Assembly: GCA_902521465.1 (NCBI GenBank) | Contig: CABYRL010000008.1 | Coordinates: 1 to 52,719 of the forward strand | Reading direction: 5' to 3' | Length of the DNA: 52,719 nt | From: an uncultured Alphaproteobacteria bacterium | GTDB taxonomy: Bacteria > Pseudomonadota > Alphaproteobacteria > HIMB59 | Part shown: piece by piece, positions 19,163 to 31,571 of the stretch | How positions within the stretch are numbered: position 1 is the stretch's first letter | How the letters are laid out: every line of letters starts with the position of its first letter | The notes under the pieces: model-generated | The model's input: only the letters and a program-made list of their open reading frames with translations | Told to the model about the DNA's origin: nothing | The model's database searches: none | Program-made: the position numbers and the translations under genes

Positions 19163-19238
19163 GGGGGATTAGCTCAGCTGGGAGAGCGCCTGATTTGCAT
19201 TCAGGAGGTCAGCGGTTCGATCCCGCTATCCTCCACCA
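19163..19238 (+). tRNA. tRNA-Ala(UGC)
   Basis: A 76-base cloverleaf eight bases after tRNA-Ile. The anticodon stem CCTGA/TCAGG encloses loop TTTGCAT with anticodon TGC. The acceptor GGGGGAT/ATCCTCC contains the G3-U70 wobble pair, the main identity element read by AlaRS, which is encoded at 26929 in this window. Encoded CCA. Confidence 0.97.
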
Positions 19239-19353
19239 ACTTTTTAAAATCGTAAATATGTAAGCTGATAACACAGACGAATGACTTGCACGAGTTATTC
19301 GTCAATTAAACAACTAATATAACAACAAATAACTACAAAAAGTTATTAACTAC

Positions 19354-19374
19354 AAACTTTTCACTGTGTGTTAA

Positions 19375-19384
<10 letters not shown>
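19354..19384 (+). other. 23S processing stalk, 5' half
   Basis: This stretch pairs with 22083-22112 after the 23S gene: AAACTTTTC with GAAAAGTTT, CTGTGT with ACACAG, and TAATTCAAGC with GCTTGAATTA, giving an imperfect helix of about 30 bp. It brackets the 23S precursor and should be the RNase III target. The innermost ten pairs form helix 1 of mature 23S rRNA. Confidence 0.8.
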
Positions 19385-22094
<2,710 letters not shown>

Positions 22095-22135
22095 ATACAC
22101 AGCGAAAAGTTTTAACTACAATGTTATAAAAAGTT

Positions 22136-22250
22136 TGTGGCGGTCATAGCGGAGTGAAAAAACCCGATCCCATTTCGAACTCGGTCGTGAAGGCCTCCAG
22201 CGCCGATGGTACTTAGTCTTAAGGCTTGGGAGAGTAGGACGCCGCCTATT
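22136..22250 (+). rRNA. rrf: 5S ribosomal RNA
   Basis: The sequence has the 5S pattern: TGGCGGTCATAGCGGAG at the start, ACCCGATCCCATTTCGAACTCGG (loop B/C region) and GAGAGTAGGACGCCGCC at the end. Helix I forms between GGCGG (22139-22143) and CCGCC (22242-22246). The ends are uncertain by a few bases. No clear terminator follows before the convergent gene stop at 22271. Confidence 0.93.
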
Positions 22251-22270
22251 TATAAACCAGCAATACATAT

Positions 22271-22588
22271 CTACAGATTGTCGTCTGAAATAATTTTTTT
22301 AGACTCATTGTCCACCACAACATAATTCTGATAAAACTTTAACTTGGGTTTCGAATATCTATTTGTGATCCATTCAATTCTTTCATCATCGAACCATCTT
22401 TGTGCGTTTAGCATATTATCAAAACAATATATACCTCCTGCAATATTGTTTTTAAGATCTGAAATATAGTTTTTTCTTATCAAACCAGGTGTGGTTTTGT
22501 AAATTGGAGCTGTCTCTAAAAATTTTCCCCTTAGTACCTCTTCTGTTAAAGAAGAGTCTATTCTAAAAGTTACTTCGACAATGATCAT
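22271..22588 (-). CDS. YdhR-like putative monooxygenase (dimeric alpha+beta barrel)
   Basis: The 105-aa protein has a ferredoxin-like fold of the YdhR type: MIIVEVTFRIDSS strand, the helix with TAPIYKTTPGLIRKNYI, the GGIYCFDNMLNAQRWFDDERIEWI segment, and the last strand YQNYVVVD. Family members are predicted monooxygenases for aromatic or polyketide-like substrates, but few have a proven activity. The gene begins 11 bases beyond the 3' end of tRNA-Leu on the same strand and has no Shine-Dalgarno sequence, so it is probably expressed from the tRNA promoter. It converges on the rRNA operon. Confidence 0.75.
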   Translation of the reverse strand: MIIVEVTFRIDSSLTEEVLRGKFLETAPIYKTTPGLIRKNYISDLKNNIAGGIYCFDNMLNAQRWFDDERIEWITNRYSKPKLKFYQNYVVVDNESKKIISDDNL

Positions 22589-22599
22589 TTAGTAAAAAG

Positions 22600-22687
22600 T
22601 GGTAGCCTCGGGCGGACTCGAACCGCCACGGGAATAAATCCCACTGGATTTTAAGTCCAGACTGTCTACCAATTCCAGCACGAGGCC
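22600..22687 (-). tRNA. tRNA-Leu(UAA)
   Basis: An 88-base class II tRNA on the minus strand. Read 5' to 3': acceptor GGCCTCG pairing with CGAGGCT, anticodon stem CTGGA/TCCAG around CTTAAAA (anticodon TAA), a long variable arm TGGGATTTATTCCCGT, T-arm GGCGG/CCGCC, discriminator A and encoded CCA. A YdhR-like gene starts 11 bases downstream. Confidence 0.96.
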
Positions 22688-22742
22688 ATTTTAAAATTGT
22701 TAATCGAATTTAGATGATTGCTTAAGTTTTTCAATACTTTTA

Positions 22743-23843
22743 TCAATTTAAATAGTCTTGATCGTCTATGATATCATCATATTTATATTTACCAAAAATT
22801 AGACCAGAAAATAAATCATATTTTTTATTTTCTGAGGAATAATTTGGTTTGAGTACATTTTTATTTTTATTTTCTAAAATCTTTTTGTAATTGTCAGGTA
22901 AATCATCTTCAATACTTCTTACTTCATTAATTGATAACGGACTTAACTGGATGTTAAAATCTCTAAAGGCCTTTAGCCTCACCTCTTCATCAATTAGATA
23001 GCATAAAAGCCCTGAACCTTGAGAGTTGTTTAAATAGGCACTAAATCCATAAAAAGATAAAGGTTTACTATTTGTACTTTTTACAAAAACTCCCTCATCG
23101 CTATCCCAAATATATTTACTCTTTGGAAAAAGCTGAAAACTTCTAAATTCAATATTTTTATTGAGTAAAATCCCATCACTAAATAACGTATAAACATTTT
23201 CTGAGTTTTCATAAGAGTTGAAAACTTCTAGGAAGTTATTATTAACGATATTTTTATTAAGATTTTGATATGTTTTTGAAAATAAATCTGCAGTTAACTC
23301 AAATGATAAACTATTCACATTAATAGAGGGTTGTTCTAGATGATATATTATTAAATTAATTATATCCTCTTTAGTTTTAAAGCTCATTCCCAGTGTATAT
23401 TTCATTGGATCATATAATTCTGAAAATTCCTCAAAATTTAATTTTTCATAATCATCTTGGCTTAATAATATAAATGTATCTAAATCTAGGGGGAATATAT
23501 TTCCCATAACTTCAACTTCATTGTCATTATAAAAATTTAAAACTTTATTAGGTATCTGAGTTTGATTTAAACTTAACTTAGCTAAATCTCTAAATTCTCC
23601 AAATATAATATCAAATTCATTTGCATTTTGATTAACTGCGCTAATTGTAAATTCTACATCATTAATTAAGGAGTACTCACCGAGTGCATAATATAAGTAA
23701 TATTTATAATCTATGTAATTATTTTCGATAAACCCGATATTTATCTCTTTTTTTATTAAACATTCATTAGCAATAGAATTTTTTTGAAAAATAAGTAATA
23801 AAAAAAAAATTAAGAAGATTTTTGAGTTGTTAGGAAATTTCAC
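22743..23843 (-). CDS. Secreted protein resembling a periplasmic solute-binding protein
   Basis: The 366-aa product has an N-terminal signal peptide (about residues 8-26, hydrophobic FLIFFLLLIF, then SIANEC). The mature part begins with a strand (INIGFIENNYIDYKYYLYYALGEY) and later has NEFDIIFGEFRDLAKLS and FYGFSAYLNNSQGSGLLCYL. This layout recalls extracellular solute-binding proteins of ABC importers, but no diagnostic motif confirms it and no permease or ATPase gene is next to it. Cys27 follows the signal peptide but without a good lipobox. It lies 4 bases after nadK on the same strand. Substrate and function are unknown. Confidence 0.55.
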   Translation of the reverse strand: MKFPNNSKIFLIFFLLLIFQKNSIANECLIKKEINIGFIENNYIDYKYYLYYALGEYSLINDVEFTISAVNQNANEFDIIFGEFRDLAKLSLNQTQIPNKVLNFYNDNEVEVMGNIFPLDLDTFILLSQDDYEKLNFEEFSELYDPMKYTLGMSFKTKEDIINLIIYHLEQPSINVNSLSFELTADLFSKTYQNLNKNIVNNNFLEVFNSYENSENVYTLFSDGILLNKNIEFRSFQLFPKSKYIWDSDEGVFVKSTNSKPLSFYGFSAYLNNSQGSGLLCYLIDEEVRLKAFRDFNIQLSPLSINEVRSIEDDLPDNYKKILENKNKNVLKPNYSSENKKYDLFSGLIFGKYKYDDIIDDQDYLN

Positions 23844-23847
23844 TTAA

Positions 23848-24609
23848 TTAGTGGGATTTAAACATTTCTTTATAGACACGTTCTTCAATTTTATGATCAT
23901 TATCAAATAACAAAGGTATTTCCATACCTTCGGACATCTCAATTTCAACAGAAATAACATCTTTAGCTTCAATATGATCAGCATGAACTACTATCGGTCT
24001 TTTAGATGGATTATTATTAATAATTTTAATTTTTGCATTATCTTTTAATAGACCTCCACGCCAATGTCTGGGACTATAGGCACTTACCGCAGTTAGCGCT
24101 ACAACATTACTTCCAAGTGGAATAATTGGTCCTGAAGCAGAGTAATTATACCCTGTGCTACCTGCTGCTGTTGATAATATTACACCATCACAAACAAGCT
24201 CTTCTATTCTTACTTCGTTATCTATCATAATTTGAATTTTTGCAGCTTGATATTTTTCTCTACGAATGCTGATCTCATTAATCGCAATAGCTTTTATTTC
24301 TTGACCTGTGGGATTTAAAGTTTTCATTACTAAAGGTCTTAATTTTGTTAGTTGAGCGTTATTTAGTCGTTCCTCTAATCCATCAAGTTTGTAATCATTC
24401 ATCAAGAATCCGACAGATCCAAAATTCATACCATAAATTGGCTTGTTAAGTTTCATATAATTATGAAGTGACTTTAATATAAAACCATCACCTCCAAGTG
24501 CTACAATGAAATCTGCCTCTTCAGGCTCGTAATTACCGTATTTTTTAATAAGTTTCTCTTGAGCTTCAATATTTTTTTCAAGAGGAAAAGAAACAAAACA
24601 TATTTTCAT
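23848..24609 (-). CDS. nadK: NAD kinase
   Basis: This cytoplasmic enzyme phosphorylates NAD to NADP using ATP. The GGDG motif is in ADFIVALGGDGFILKSLH (about residues 33-50), with the Asp that binds NAD. The second conserved block is AINEISIRRE, and the third is the glycine-rich CDGVILSTAAGSTGYNYSASGPI. The length of 253 aa is typical for the alphaproteobacterial form. It sits 3 bases after moaA and 4 before the secreted protein gene, so all three are probably cotranscribed. Confidence 0.96.
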   Translation of the reverse strand: MKICFVSFPLEKNIEAQEKLIKKYGNYEPEEADFIVALGGDGFILKSLHNYMKLNKPIYGMNFGSVGFLMNDYKLDGLEERLNNAQLTKLRPLVMKTLNPTGQEIKAIAINEISIRREKYQAAKIQIMIDNEVRIEELVCDGVILSTAAGSTGYNYSASGPIIPLGSNVVALTAVSAYSPRHWRGGLLKDNAKIKIINNNPSKRPIVVHADHIEAKDVISVEIEMSEGMEIPLLFDNDHKIEERVYKEMFKSH

Positions 24610-24612
24610 TTA

Positions 24613-25602
24613 TTAACCCCCAGTCTCATTCATATAACGATTAACATATCCCTCAAAATTATCTTTTTGAATTTCAAAGTTATGTGCTTTTGGTTTAATT
24701 GACATGGCATATTCGATCAAAGCAATAATATCATTTTTTGTTTGATTTCTTAGGGCAAATTTTAAATCTACAAAATCATTTTGTCCTAAACACATATATA
24801 ACTTACCAGTACATGTAAGTCTTACCCTATTACAAGTATCACAAAAGTTATGAGAAATAGCAGATATAATACCAATTTTTGACTTATGATTTGAATACTC
24901 ATAGTACCTAGAGGGGCCATTGGTTCTGTGTTTAGAGGGAATTAAATTTAATTTATTTACTAAATCCTCTTCAAATTTCTTCATTGATAAATATTGATTA
25001 AATCGCTTTTCTCCAATATCACCTATGGGCATTATTTCAATTAACGAAATATCAAAATGATTTTTTTTACACCAATCTAAAATATCAAATATTTCTTTAT
25101 CATTGAAATTTTGAGTCAAAACAGTATTTATTTTTATCTTTATACCTTCTTGTTTAGCTGCCTCTATACCATTTAAAACTTTACTGAGATCTCCCCATTT
25201 AGTTATTTTCCTAAAACTTTCGGTATTTAAGCTATCAAGAGAAACATTTATTCTTTCTACACCATTCTTTTTAAGAATAGATGCATATCTTGATAAATTC
25301 GTACCATTTGTAGTCAAAGTATGCTCTGAAATTTTACCCTGATTTTTTAGGTTATTTAAATGTTCTATAATTGAAACAATGTTTTTTCTTACAAGAGGTT
25401 CACCACCTGTTAATCGAAATTTTTTTACACCTAACTCATTAAATATATTTGTAAGTTTAATAATTTCTTCAATTGATAAAACTTCTTGTCTAGGTAAGAA
25501 GGTTATATCTTCAGCCATACAATAAGTGCACCTTAAATCACATCTATCAGTGACAGATATTCTCAAGTAATCAATTTTTCTTTTAAAATTATCAGTTAGC
25601 AT
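24613..25602 (-). CDS. moaA: GTP 3',8-cyclase (molybdenum cofactor biosynthesis)
   Basis: A radical SAM enzyme that converts GTP to 3',8-cyclo-GTP, the first step of molybdopterin synthesis. The N-terminal 4Fe-4S motif CDLRCTYC (about residues 21-28) binds SAM. The C-terminal second cluster motif is NFCDTCNRVRLTCTGKLYMC. The protein ends in the conserved Gly-Gly tail (MNETGG) needed for catalysis. The 329-aa length is standard. The start overlaps the DUF3553 gene by 11 bases. No other moa genes are in the window. Confidence 0.96.
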   Translation of the reverse strand: MLTDNFKRKIDYLRISVTDRCDLRCTYCMAEDITFLPRQEVLSIEEIIKLTNIFNELGVKKFRLTGGEPLVRKNIVSIIEHLNNLKNQGKISEHTLTTNGTNLSRYASILKKNGVERINVSLDSLNTESFRKITKWGDLSKVLNGIEAAKQEGIKIKINTVLTQNFNDKEIFDILDWCKKNHFDISLIEIMPIGDIGEKRFNQYLSMKKFEEDLVNKLNLIPSKHRTNGPSRYYEYSNHKSKIGIISAISHNFCDTCNRVRLTCTGKLYMCLGQNDFVDLKFALRNQTKNDIIALIEYAMSIKPKAHNFEIQKDNFEGYVNRYMNETGG

Positions 25603-25783
25603 TTTCGTGTATCTTTAAATCAACTACATTTAAATCTATAACTTTTTTCCCTACGTTCTCAAAGTTAATAGTGATTTTACTATTTATACAAGATTGAACT
25701 TGCCCCAGGCCCCAATCTGGTTGAGATGGACACTCCACGATTGTACCTGGTATAAAATCGCTAAAATTATAGTTATTTTCCAT
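25592..25783 (-). CDS. DUF3553 family small protein
   Basis: A 63-aa protein whose central part, FIPGTIVECPSQPDWGLGQVQS, matches the DUF3553 pattern (a WGxGQVQS motif in a small beta-rich domain of unknown role common in Alphaproteobacteria). A CarD/UvrD-C-like nucleic-acid-binding fold is a possibility for this type of domain, but that is inference. It is the first gene of the DUF3553-moaA-nadK unit and is divergent from recA, with 51 bases between the starts. Confidence 0.75.
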   Translation of the reverse strand: MENNYNFSDFIPGTIVECPSQPDWGLGQVQSCINSKITINFENVGKKVIDLNVVDLKIHENAN

Positions 25784-25791
25784 TATTACTC

Positions 25792-25826
25792 TTGTTAAGT
25801 AGAAACAAATATTTACTATTTACTAT
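25792..25826 (+). promoter_or_regulatory. Possible recA promoter
   Basis: Two TACTAT hexamers (25814-25819 and 25821-25826) precede the ATG at 25835. TTGTTA at 25792-25797 is 16 bp from the first. The second lies eight bases before the ATG and would give a nearly leaderless message. No GAAC-N7-GAAC or GTTC-N7-GTTC SOS box is visible. Confidence 0.35.
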
Positions 25827-25834
25827 AGAATCAA

Positions 25835-26896
25835 ATGGATAAAAAAGAAAATTTAAACAAGCTTAAATCTGTTATCAGTAATATTGAAAAATCATATGGG
25901 AAAGGTTCCATAATGATGCTTGGAAAGAAAGATATTGATGCAAATATTGATGTATACTCAACAGGCTCTCTTGGTTTAGATATAGCTCTAGGAATAGGCG
26001 GTTTACCGAAAGGAAGAGTAATAGAAGTTTATGGCCCAGAAAGTTCAGGTAAAACAACTCTAACATTACATATAATTGCGGAAGCTCAAAAAGTTGGAGG
26101 AACATGCGCTTTTATTGATGCTGAACATGCTTTAGACCCAGGTTATGCAAAAAAACTTGGAGTGAATATTGATGAGTTATTGATATCTCAACCTGACACT
26201 GGTGAACAGGCTTTAGAGATCTCAGATACTCTTGTAAAATCTGAAGGTATAGATTTATTAGTTATAGACTCAGTGGCAGCCTTAGTTCCCAGAGCAGAGT
26301 TAGAGGGTGAAATGGGCGACTCTTTACCCGGACTTCAGGCAAGGCTAATGAGCCAAGCGCTTAGAAAACTAACTAGCTCGATCTCAAAGACAAATACTAT
26401 GGTTGTTTTTATTAATCAACTGAGAATGAAAATAGGTGTTATGTTTGGAAGCCCTGAAGTCACCACTGGAGGTAACGCTTTGAAGTTTTACTCTTCCGTA
26501 AGACTAGATATTAGAAGGATTGGCGCAATAAAAGATAAAGATAATATTATTGGAAACCAAACGAGAGTGAAGGTAGTCAAAAATAAAATGGCACCTCCTT
26601 TTAAAATGGTTGAATTTGACATTATGTATGGTGAAGGAATTTCTAAAATTGGCGAAATTATAGATTTAGGTGTTCAAGCTGATATTATAGATAAGTCTGG
26701 AGCGTGGTACTCTTACAAAGACGAAAAAATTGGTCAAGGTAGAGAAAATACAAAACTGTTTTTAAAGGATAATCCAGAGTTATTAAACGAAATAGAAAGC
26801 AGAATAAGATCAAATTCCGACACCGTTGAAGAGCTGATGATCGATCCACCTCCTTCCACAACAGAAGAAACCGTCGAAAAAAATCGTAAAGAATAA
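25835..26896 (+). CDS. recA: Recombinase RecA
   Basis: RecA forms filaments on single-stranded DNA, drives strand exchange and triggers the SOS response. The Walker A site is [10 protein letters not shown] (about residues 68-77), Walker B is LLVIDS, the L1/L2 region contains [14 protein letters not shown] and [16 protein letters not shown], and [20 protein letters not shown] follows. At 353 aa with an acidic C-terminal tail it is typical. alaS follows 32 bases later, a pairing seen in many bacteria. An SOS-type operator is not evident upstream. Confidence 0.98.
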   Translation: MDKKENLNKLKSVISNIEKSYGKGSIMMLGKKDIDANIDVYSTGSLGLDIALGIGGLPKGRVIEVYGPESSGKTTLTLHIIAEAQKVGGTCAFIDAEHALDPGYAKKLGVNIDELLISQPDTGEQALEISDTLVKSEGIDLLVIDSVAALVPRAELEGEMGDSLPGLQARLMSQALRKLTSSISKTNTMVVFINQLRMKIGVMFGSPEVTTGGNALKFYSSVRLDIRRIGAIKDKDNIIGNQTRVKVVKNKMAPPFKMVEFDIMYGEGISKIGEIIDLGVQADIIDKSGAWYSYKDEKIGQGRENTKLFLKDNPELLNEIESRIRSNSDTVEELMIDPPPSTTEETVEKNRKE

Positions 26897-26928
26897 TATT
26901 AAATTTCAGTTAAATTAATTTATATTCC

Positions 26929-29598
26929 ATGAATATGAACTCTAATGAAGTCCGCAATGCGTTTATTGATTATTTTAAAAATAATGATCATAGGCATGTC
27001 AAATCTGGATCTTTAGTGCCGGAAAATGACCCCTCTCTGATGTTTGCTAATTCAGGAATGGTTCAATTTAAAAATGTTTTCACAGGCATGGAACAGTTAG
27101 ATTTCAAAAGAGCAACGACCTCTCAAAAATGTGTTCGGGCAGGAGGAAAACATAATGATCTAGAGAATGTTGGATTTACAACTCGGCATCATACATTTTT
27201 CGAGATGTTAGGAAATTTTTCTTTTGGCGATTACTTTAAAGAGCAAGCAATTCTATACGCTTGGAACTTAATCACTAAAGAATTTAAAATTAATGAAAAT
27301 AAATTATTAGTTACGATATATCATGACGATGAGGTTGCAGAAAAATTTTGGAAAAAAATAGCTAATTTACCTGACAATAAGATAATTAAAATTTCTAGCT
27401 CTGATAATTTTTGGTCAATGGGTGACACAGGACCTTGCGGACCATGCTCGGAGATATTTTATGATCATGGTGATAAATACTTTGGTGGCCCCCCTGGTTC
27501 AGTTGATGAAGATGGTGATCGTTTCATTGAAATATGGAATTTAGTTTTTATGCAATATGAACAGGTAGACAAAAATACCAGATTAGATTTACCTAAACCA
27601 TGTGTAGACACTGGTATGGGTCTTGAGAGAATAACAGCATTATTAAATGGTAGTAATGACAATTATAGTTCTGATTTGTTTTCAAATATTATTGATATTA
27701 CTCAAGAATTTATACAAAAAAAAATATCTGAAGAAAATAAATCTAGTTTTAGAGTCATAGCAGATCACTTACGAGCTTCATCTTTTTTAATAGCTGACGG
27801 GGTTTTGCCTTCAAATGATGGACGAGGTTATGTACTAAGACGAATATTAAGAAGAGGAATCAGACATGCATATACATTAGGTTCCTCAGAGCCATTATTT
27901 CACAAAATTTTTGATGAATTGAAAAATTTAATGGGCGATTTCTTCCAAGAACTTAATTCAGGAGCTGAAACTATTAAGGAAACACTCTACAATGAGGAAA
28001 TAAAATTTAGAGAAACTTTAAGTAAAGGCCTAGAGATACTTGGACAAGAAATACCTAATATTAAAAATAATAAATTAGATGGCAAAATCGCATTTAAATT
28101 ATACGACACCTTTGGATTTCCCCTTGATCTAACGCAAGACTATCTAAGATCAAAGGATATTGATGTTGATTTAGAGTCTTTTGATGCATCAATGAAGCTA
28201 CAAAAAGAGGAAGCTAGATCTTCATGGAAGGGTAGCGGTGATGGAAATACTGAAAAGCTATGGTTTGATATTGCAAGAAAAACGAAACCAACAGTATTTA
28301 AAGGATACGATGAAACTACTTTAAAGGCAAATGTAACTGCTTTAGTCTTAGACTCAGAAGTAGTTGAAGAATTAAGTGATAAAATAAAAAAATCAGCAAT
28401 TATCACAAATGAGTCATGTTTTTATGCAGAGTCTGGTGGGCAAGTTGGAGATAAAGGCATAATTTCCACAGAAAATGCAGAATTTAAAGTGACAGATACT
28501 AGAAAAACTCCTCAAGGCATTTTTATCCATTTTGGTAATGTAATTTCAGGCAATTTTAAAATAGGAAATGAAGTTAAACTTAAAATAGATAGTAGTTTAA
28601 GGGAATTAATTAAAAAAAATCACTCTGCTACACATTTGCTTCATGCAGCATTAAGGAATAACTTAGGACTACATGTAGCTCAGCGCGGATCTTTAGTTAA
28701 TGAAAATAAATTACGTTTTGATTTCAGTCATAATAAACAAATATCATCAAAGCAAATAGATACTATTCAAAAAGAGGTAACAAATATAATTTCAAATACT
28801 TGTGAAACACGAATTGATATTAAGTCTCAAGAAGAGGCAATAAAACAAGGGGCAATGGCATTGTTTGGAGAAAAATATGGCGAAGAAGTTAGAGTAGTCA
28901 CTTTAGGAGAAAATAATAATAAACCTTATTCAATTGAGCTTTGCGGGGGAACGCACGTAACAAACGTTAAAGAAATAGAAAAATTCCACATTATAAGTGA
29001 GGAGTCTGTATCATCAGGAGTAAGGAGAATAGAGGCTTGCACTGGTAATAAGGTAGATGAATTTATTAGTAATAAACTAAAAGAGGATCAATTATTTGAA
29101 AAAAAACTTGATGATAAAATCATTAACTTAATCTCACAAATAAACAAATTAAATGGAAAAATAAGTTTTAGCGAGGAAAATAAAAAACTTTATATAAAGA
29201 AGTTAGAAAATTATTTAGATAATTTAAAAAATAAATCAATACTCTCAAATGAGGAGAATAATAAAATAGAAGAAACAAATATAAATGGAATTAATTTTGT
29301 GTCTCAATTAATAGAAAACTTGCCTCCCAAAGAACTCAGATCAATTTTTGATAAATTTAAATTAGAAAAATCTAAATCTATTTTGGCTTGCATTACCACA
29401 AATGAAGATAAGGTATCCATTATGGTTGGATTAACTAATGATTTAATAGATACTTATGATGCCAGAGTACTAATAAAAAGTACTTTTGATATACTCGGTT
29501 CAAAAGGTGGCGGGGGAAGAATTGACTTCGCTCAAGCTGGTGGCAGCAAAAAAGATCAATTAAATCAAGCTTTTTTGAGTATTAAAAACCAGATTTAA
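26929..29598 (+). CDS. alaS: Alanyl-tRNA synthetase
   Basis: This class II synthetase charges tRNA-Ala, reading the G3-U70 pair seen in the tRNA-Ala gene of this window. Order of parts in the 889 aa: catalytic core ([40 protein letters not shown]), tRNA-recognition domain, editing domain with [11 protein letters not shown] and CGGTHV zinc-binding motifs, and C-terminal domain with the glycine-rich [13 protein letters not shown]. The start ATG at 26929 is followed by a second ATG two codons on, also possible. Its last 4 bases overlap the convergent icd gene. Confidence 0.97.
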   Translation: MNMNSNEVRNAFIDYFKNNDHRHVKSGSLVPENDPSLMFANSGMVQFKNVFTGMEQLDFKRATTSQKCVRAGGKHNDLENVGFTTRHHTFFEMLGNFSFGDYFKEQAILYAWNLITKEFKINENKLLVTIYHDDEVAEKFWKKIANLPDNKIIKISSSDNFWSMGDTGPCGPCSEIFYDHGDKYFGGPPGSVDEDGDRFIEIWNLVFMQYEQVDKNTRLDLPKPCVDTGMGLERITALLNGSNDNYSSDLFSNIIDITQEFIQKKISEENKSSFRVIADHLRASSFLIADGVLPSNDGRGYVLRRILRRGIRHAYTLGSSEPLFHKIFDELKNLMGDFFQELNSGAETIKETLYNEEIKFRETLSKGLEILGQEIPNIKNNKLDGKIAFKLYDTFGFPLDLTQDYLRSKDIDVDLESFDASMKLQKEEARSSWKGSGDGNTEKLWFDIARKTKPTVFKGYDETTLKANVTALVLDSEVVEELSDKIKKSAIITNESCFYAESGGQVGDKGIISTENAEFKVTDTRKTPQGIFIHFGNVISGNFKIGNEVKLKIDSSLRELIKKNHSATHLLHAALRNNLGLHVAQRGSLVNENKLRFDFSHNKQISSKQIDTIQKEVTNIISNTCETRIDIKSQEEAIKQGAMALFGEKYGEEVRVVTLGENNNKPYSIELCGGTHVTNVKEIEKFHIISEESVSSGVRRIEACTGNKVDEFISNKLKEDQLFEKKLDDKIINLISQINKLNGKISFSEENKKLYIKKLENYLDNLKNKSILSNEENNKIEETNINGINFVSQLIENLPPKELRSIFDKFKLEKSKSILACITTNEDKVSIMVGLTNDLIDTYDARVLIKSTFDILGSKGGGGRIDFAQAGGSKKDQLNQAFLSIKNQI

Positions 29599-30806
29599 CT
29601 TAATTTAGCTTGGAGATTTTTATCAAGACAATTTAAAAAATCTTCAGTGTTCATCCAAGGCGAATTTTTGTCTACAAGTATTGCTAAGTCTTTAGTCATT
29701 TGACCAGACTCCACAGTTTCAACACAGGTTTCTTCAAGCGCCCTAGAAAACTTAATAAGTTCATCATTTCCATCAAACTCACCCCTAAAGTTTAAACCTT
29801 TTGTCCAAGCAAATATTGATGCTATAGGATTTGTTGAAGTTTTTTCTCCCTTTTGATGTAGTCTAAAATGTCTAGTTACGGTTCCGTGAGCAGCCTCAGC
29901 TTCAATTGTTTTGCCATCAGGTGTCATTAAAACACTGGACATCATACCTAAAGAACCAAATCCCTGTGCAATTGCATCTGACTGAACATCTCCGTCATAA
30001 TTCTTACATGCCCAAATAAAGTTACCTGACCATTTCATTGAAGACGCAACCAAATCATCAATAAGACGATGTTCATAGATTATTTGATTATTTTCAAAAT
30101 CAGTTCTAAATTCTTTCTGAAAAATTTCATTAAATATTTCTTTAAATCTTCCATCGTATTTTTTTAAAATAGTATCTTTTGTTGAGAGATACACAGGCCA
30201 TTTTAATTTTAATCCATAATTAAAACAAGCTCTTGCAAAACCTCTTATTGACTCATCTACATTATACATAGAAAGGGCAACACCCTGATTTTGAAATTGA
30301 AAAACTTCTTTTTCCTCAATTTTTCCCTCTTCATCAACATATTTCATAAAGAGTTTTCCTGGTTTGTCGATCTTCATTTCTGTAGCTTTATATTGGTCAC
30401 CAAACGCATGCCTACCAACAACAATAGGGGCATCCCATGTTCTTACAATTCTTGGGATATTTTTACATATAATTGGTTGTCTAAAAACAGTTCCATCTAA
30501 AATATTTCTTATAGTTCCATTTGGAGAACGCCACATTTTTTTTAGATTAAATTCCGATACTCTATTATCGTCAGGGGTGATCGTTGCACATTTTATACCT
30601 ACTCCAAATTTTTTAATTGCTTTTGCAGCCTCAACTGTAATTTCATCATTTGTTTGATCTCTATTTTGCACAGATAAGTCGTAATATTTGAGATCTATAT
30701 CAAGATATGGAAGAATGAGCTTTTGTTTTATAAAATCCCATATAATCCTTGTCATTTCATCGCCATCTAACTCGACTACAGGGTTTTTTACTGAAATTTT
30801 TGCCAT
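29595..30806 (-). CDS. icd: Isocitrate dehydrogenase, NADP-dependent (dimeric eukaryote-like type)
   Basis: This TCA-cycle enzyme oxidatively decarboxylates isocitrate to 2-oxoglutarate with NADP. The 403-aa sequence is of the eukaryotic/alphaproteobacterial subfamily [18 protein letters not shown] at the N-terminus, the substrate-binding [16 protein letters not shown], the metal-binding Asp residues in [10 protein letters not shown] and [21 protein letters not shown], and [11 protein letters not shown] in the NADP site. It is monocistronic, convergent with alaS (4-base overlap) and divergent from psd. Confidence 0.97.
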   Translation of the reverse strand: MAKISVKNPVVELDGDEMTRIIWDFIKQKLILPYLDIDLKYYDLSVQNRDQTNDEITVEAAKAIKKFGVGIKCATITPDDNRVSEFNLKKMWRSPNGTIRNILDGTVFRQPIICKNIPRIVRTWDAPIVVGRHAFGDQYKATEMKIDKPGKLFMKYVDEEGKIEEKEVFQFQNQGVALSMYNVDESIRGFARACFNYGLKLKWPVYLSTKDTILKKYDGRFKEIFNEIFQKEFRTDFENNQIIYEHRLIDDLVASSMKWSGNFIWACKNYDGDVQSDAIAQGFGSLGMMSSVLMTPDGKTIEAEAAHGTVTRHFRLHQKGEKTSTNPIASIFAWTKGLNFRGEFDGNDELIKFSRALEETCVETVESGQMTKDLAILVDKNSPWMNTEDFLNCLDKNLQAKLS

Positions 30807-30862
30807 TTATATAGAGTTATTGACTGTATAGCAGATTAAATTAATAAAAAAAATCTATTTTA

Positions 30863-30889
30863 TTGATCAAATTATACAATTCAGATAAT
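30863..30889 (+). promoter_or_regulatory. Possible psd promoter
   Basis: TTGATC (30863-30868) and GATAAT (30884-30889) lie in the gap between icd and psd; the spacing of 15 bp is short. The ATG at 30901 is 11 bases from the -10, so only a leader of about 5 bases is predicted. No Shine-Dalgarno sequence is present. Confidence 0.35.
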
Positions 30890-30900
30890 AATTCCATCTT

Positions 30901-31563
30901 ATGTATTTTAAGTTCCACAAAGAAATTTCTGCTGCGCTAATAATACTGTTCTTATTAGTAATTTTTTTTTATTTTATATATAAACCTCTATTTTTAATTT
31001 TTTTAATATTACTAATTTTTACATTCTATTTTTTTAGAGATCCTGAAAGAGTCGTTCCATTAGGTGATGATATTTTATTAAGTCCAGCAGATGGATTAAT
31101 CACAAATATTAGTGATTATAAAGAGGGAAAAAAAAAATATACCAAAGTTTCAATTTTTTTGAGCGTATTTAATGTACATATCCAAAGATTGCCAATTTCA
31201 GGTCAAATTACAAAAATTGATTATATTGAGGGTAAATTCATTAATGCAAATTTAGATAAAGCAAGTGAAGATAATGAAAGATTAAGATTAACTCTTAAGT
31301 CCGGATCGAACGTTGTATACATAACACAAATAGCTGGTTTAATTGCTAGAAGAATAATTTGTTATCTCAAAACTAATGAGAAAGTAAACCAAGGTGATAG
31401 ATATGGAATTATCAAGTTTGGAAGTAGAGTAGATATAGAATTTCCCAACTCCTACAATTTAATGGTTAACATTGGTCAGCAATGTATAGGCGGTGAAACT
31501 ATCATTGCTAAAGATTTTAAAAATAACAAAAATATACAATCTAGAGAATTTAAAAAAATCTAG
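30901..31563 (+). CDS. psd: Phosphatidylserine decarboxylase (archaeal-type short form)
   Basis: This membrane enzyme decarboxylates phosphatidylserine to phosphatidylethanolamine. Two hydrophobic helices occupy about residues 10-45, followed by FFRDPERVVP and LLSPADGLITNI. The proenzyme should self-cleave at the Gly-Ser of KFGSRVDIEFP (Ser175), giving the pyruvoyl cofactor and a 46-residue small chain. The 220-aa length fits the short form common in Alphaproteobacteria. pssA follows after 8 bases, so the two steps of PE synthesis are made together. Confidence 0.94.
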   Translation: MYFKFHKEISAALIILFLLVIFFYFIYKPLFLIFLILLIFTFYFFRDPERVVPLGDDILLSPADGLITNISDYKEGKKKYTKVSIFLSVFNVHIQRLPISGQITKIDYIEGKFINANLDKASEDNERLRLTLKSGSNVVYITQIAGLIARRIICYLKTNEKVNQGDRYGIIKFGSRVDIEFPNSYNLMVNIGQQCIGGETIIAKDFKNNKNIQSREFKKI

Positions 31564-31571
31564 ACATTTAG

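Noticed and set aside
22274-22300. Intrinsic terminator after the 5S gene
   Set aside because: CAGA/TCTG gives only a 4-bp stem before the T run (22294-22300), and it lies within the convergent coding sequence; too weak to call.
25784-25834. SOS (LexA) operator before recA
   Set aside because: GTT and AAC triplets occur near 25794-25806, but no GAAC-N7-GAAC or GTTC-N7-GTTC pattern is present.
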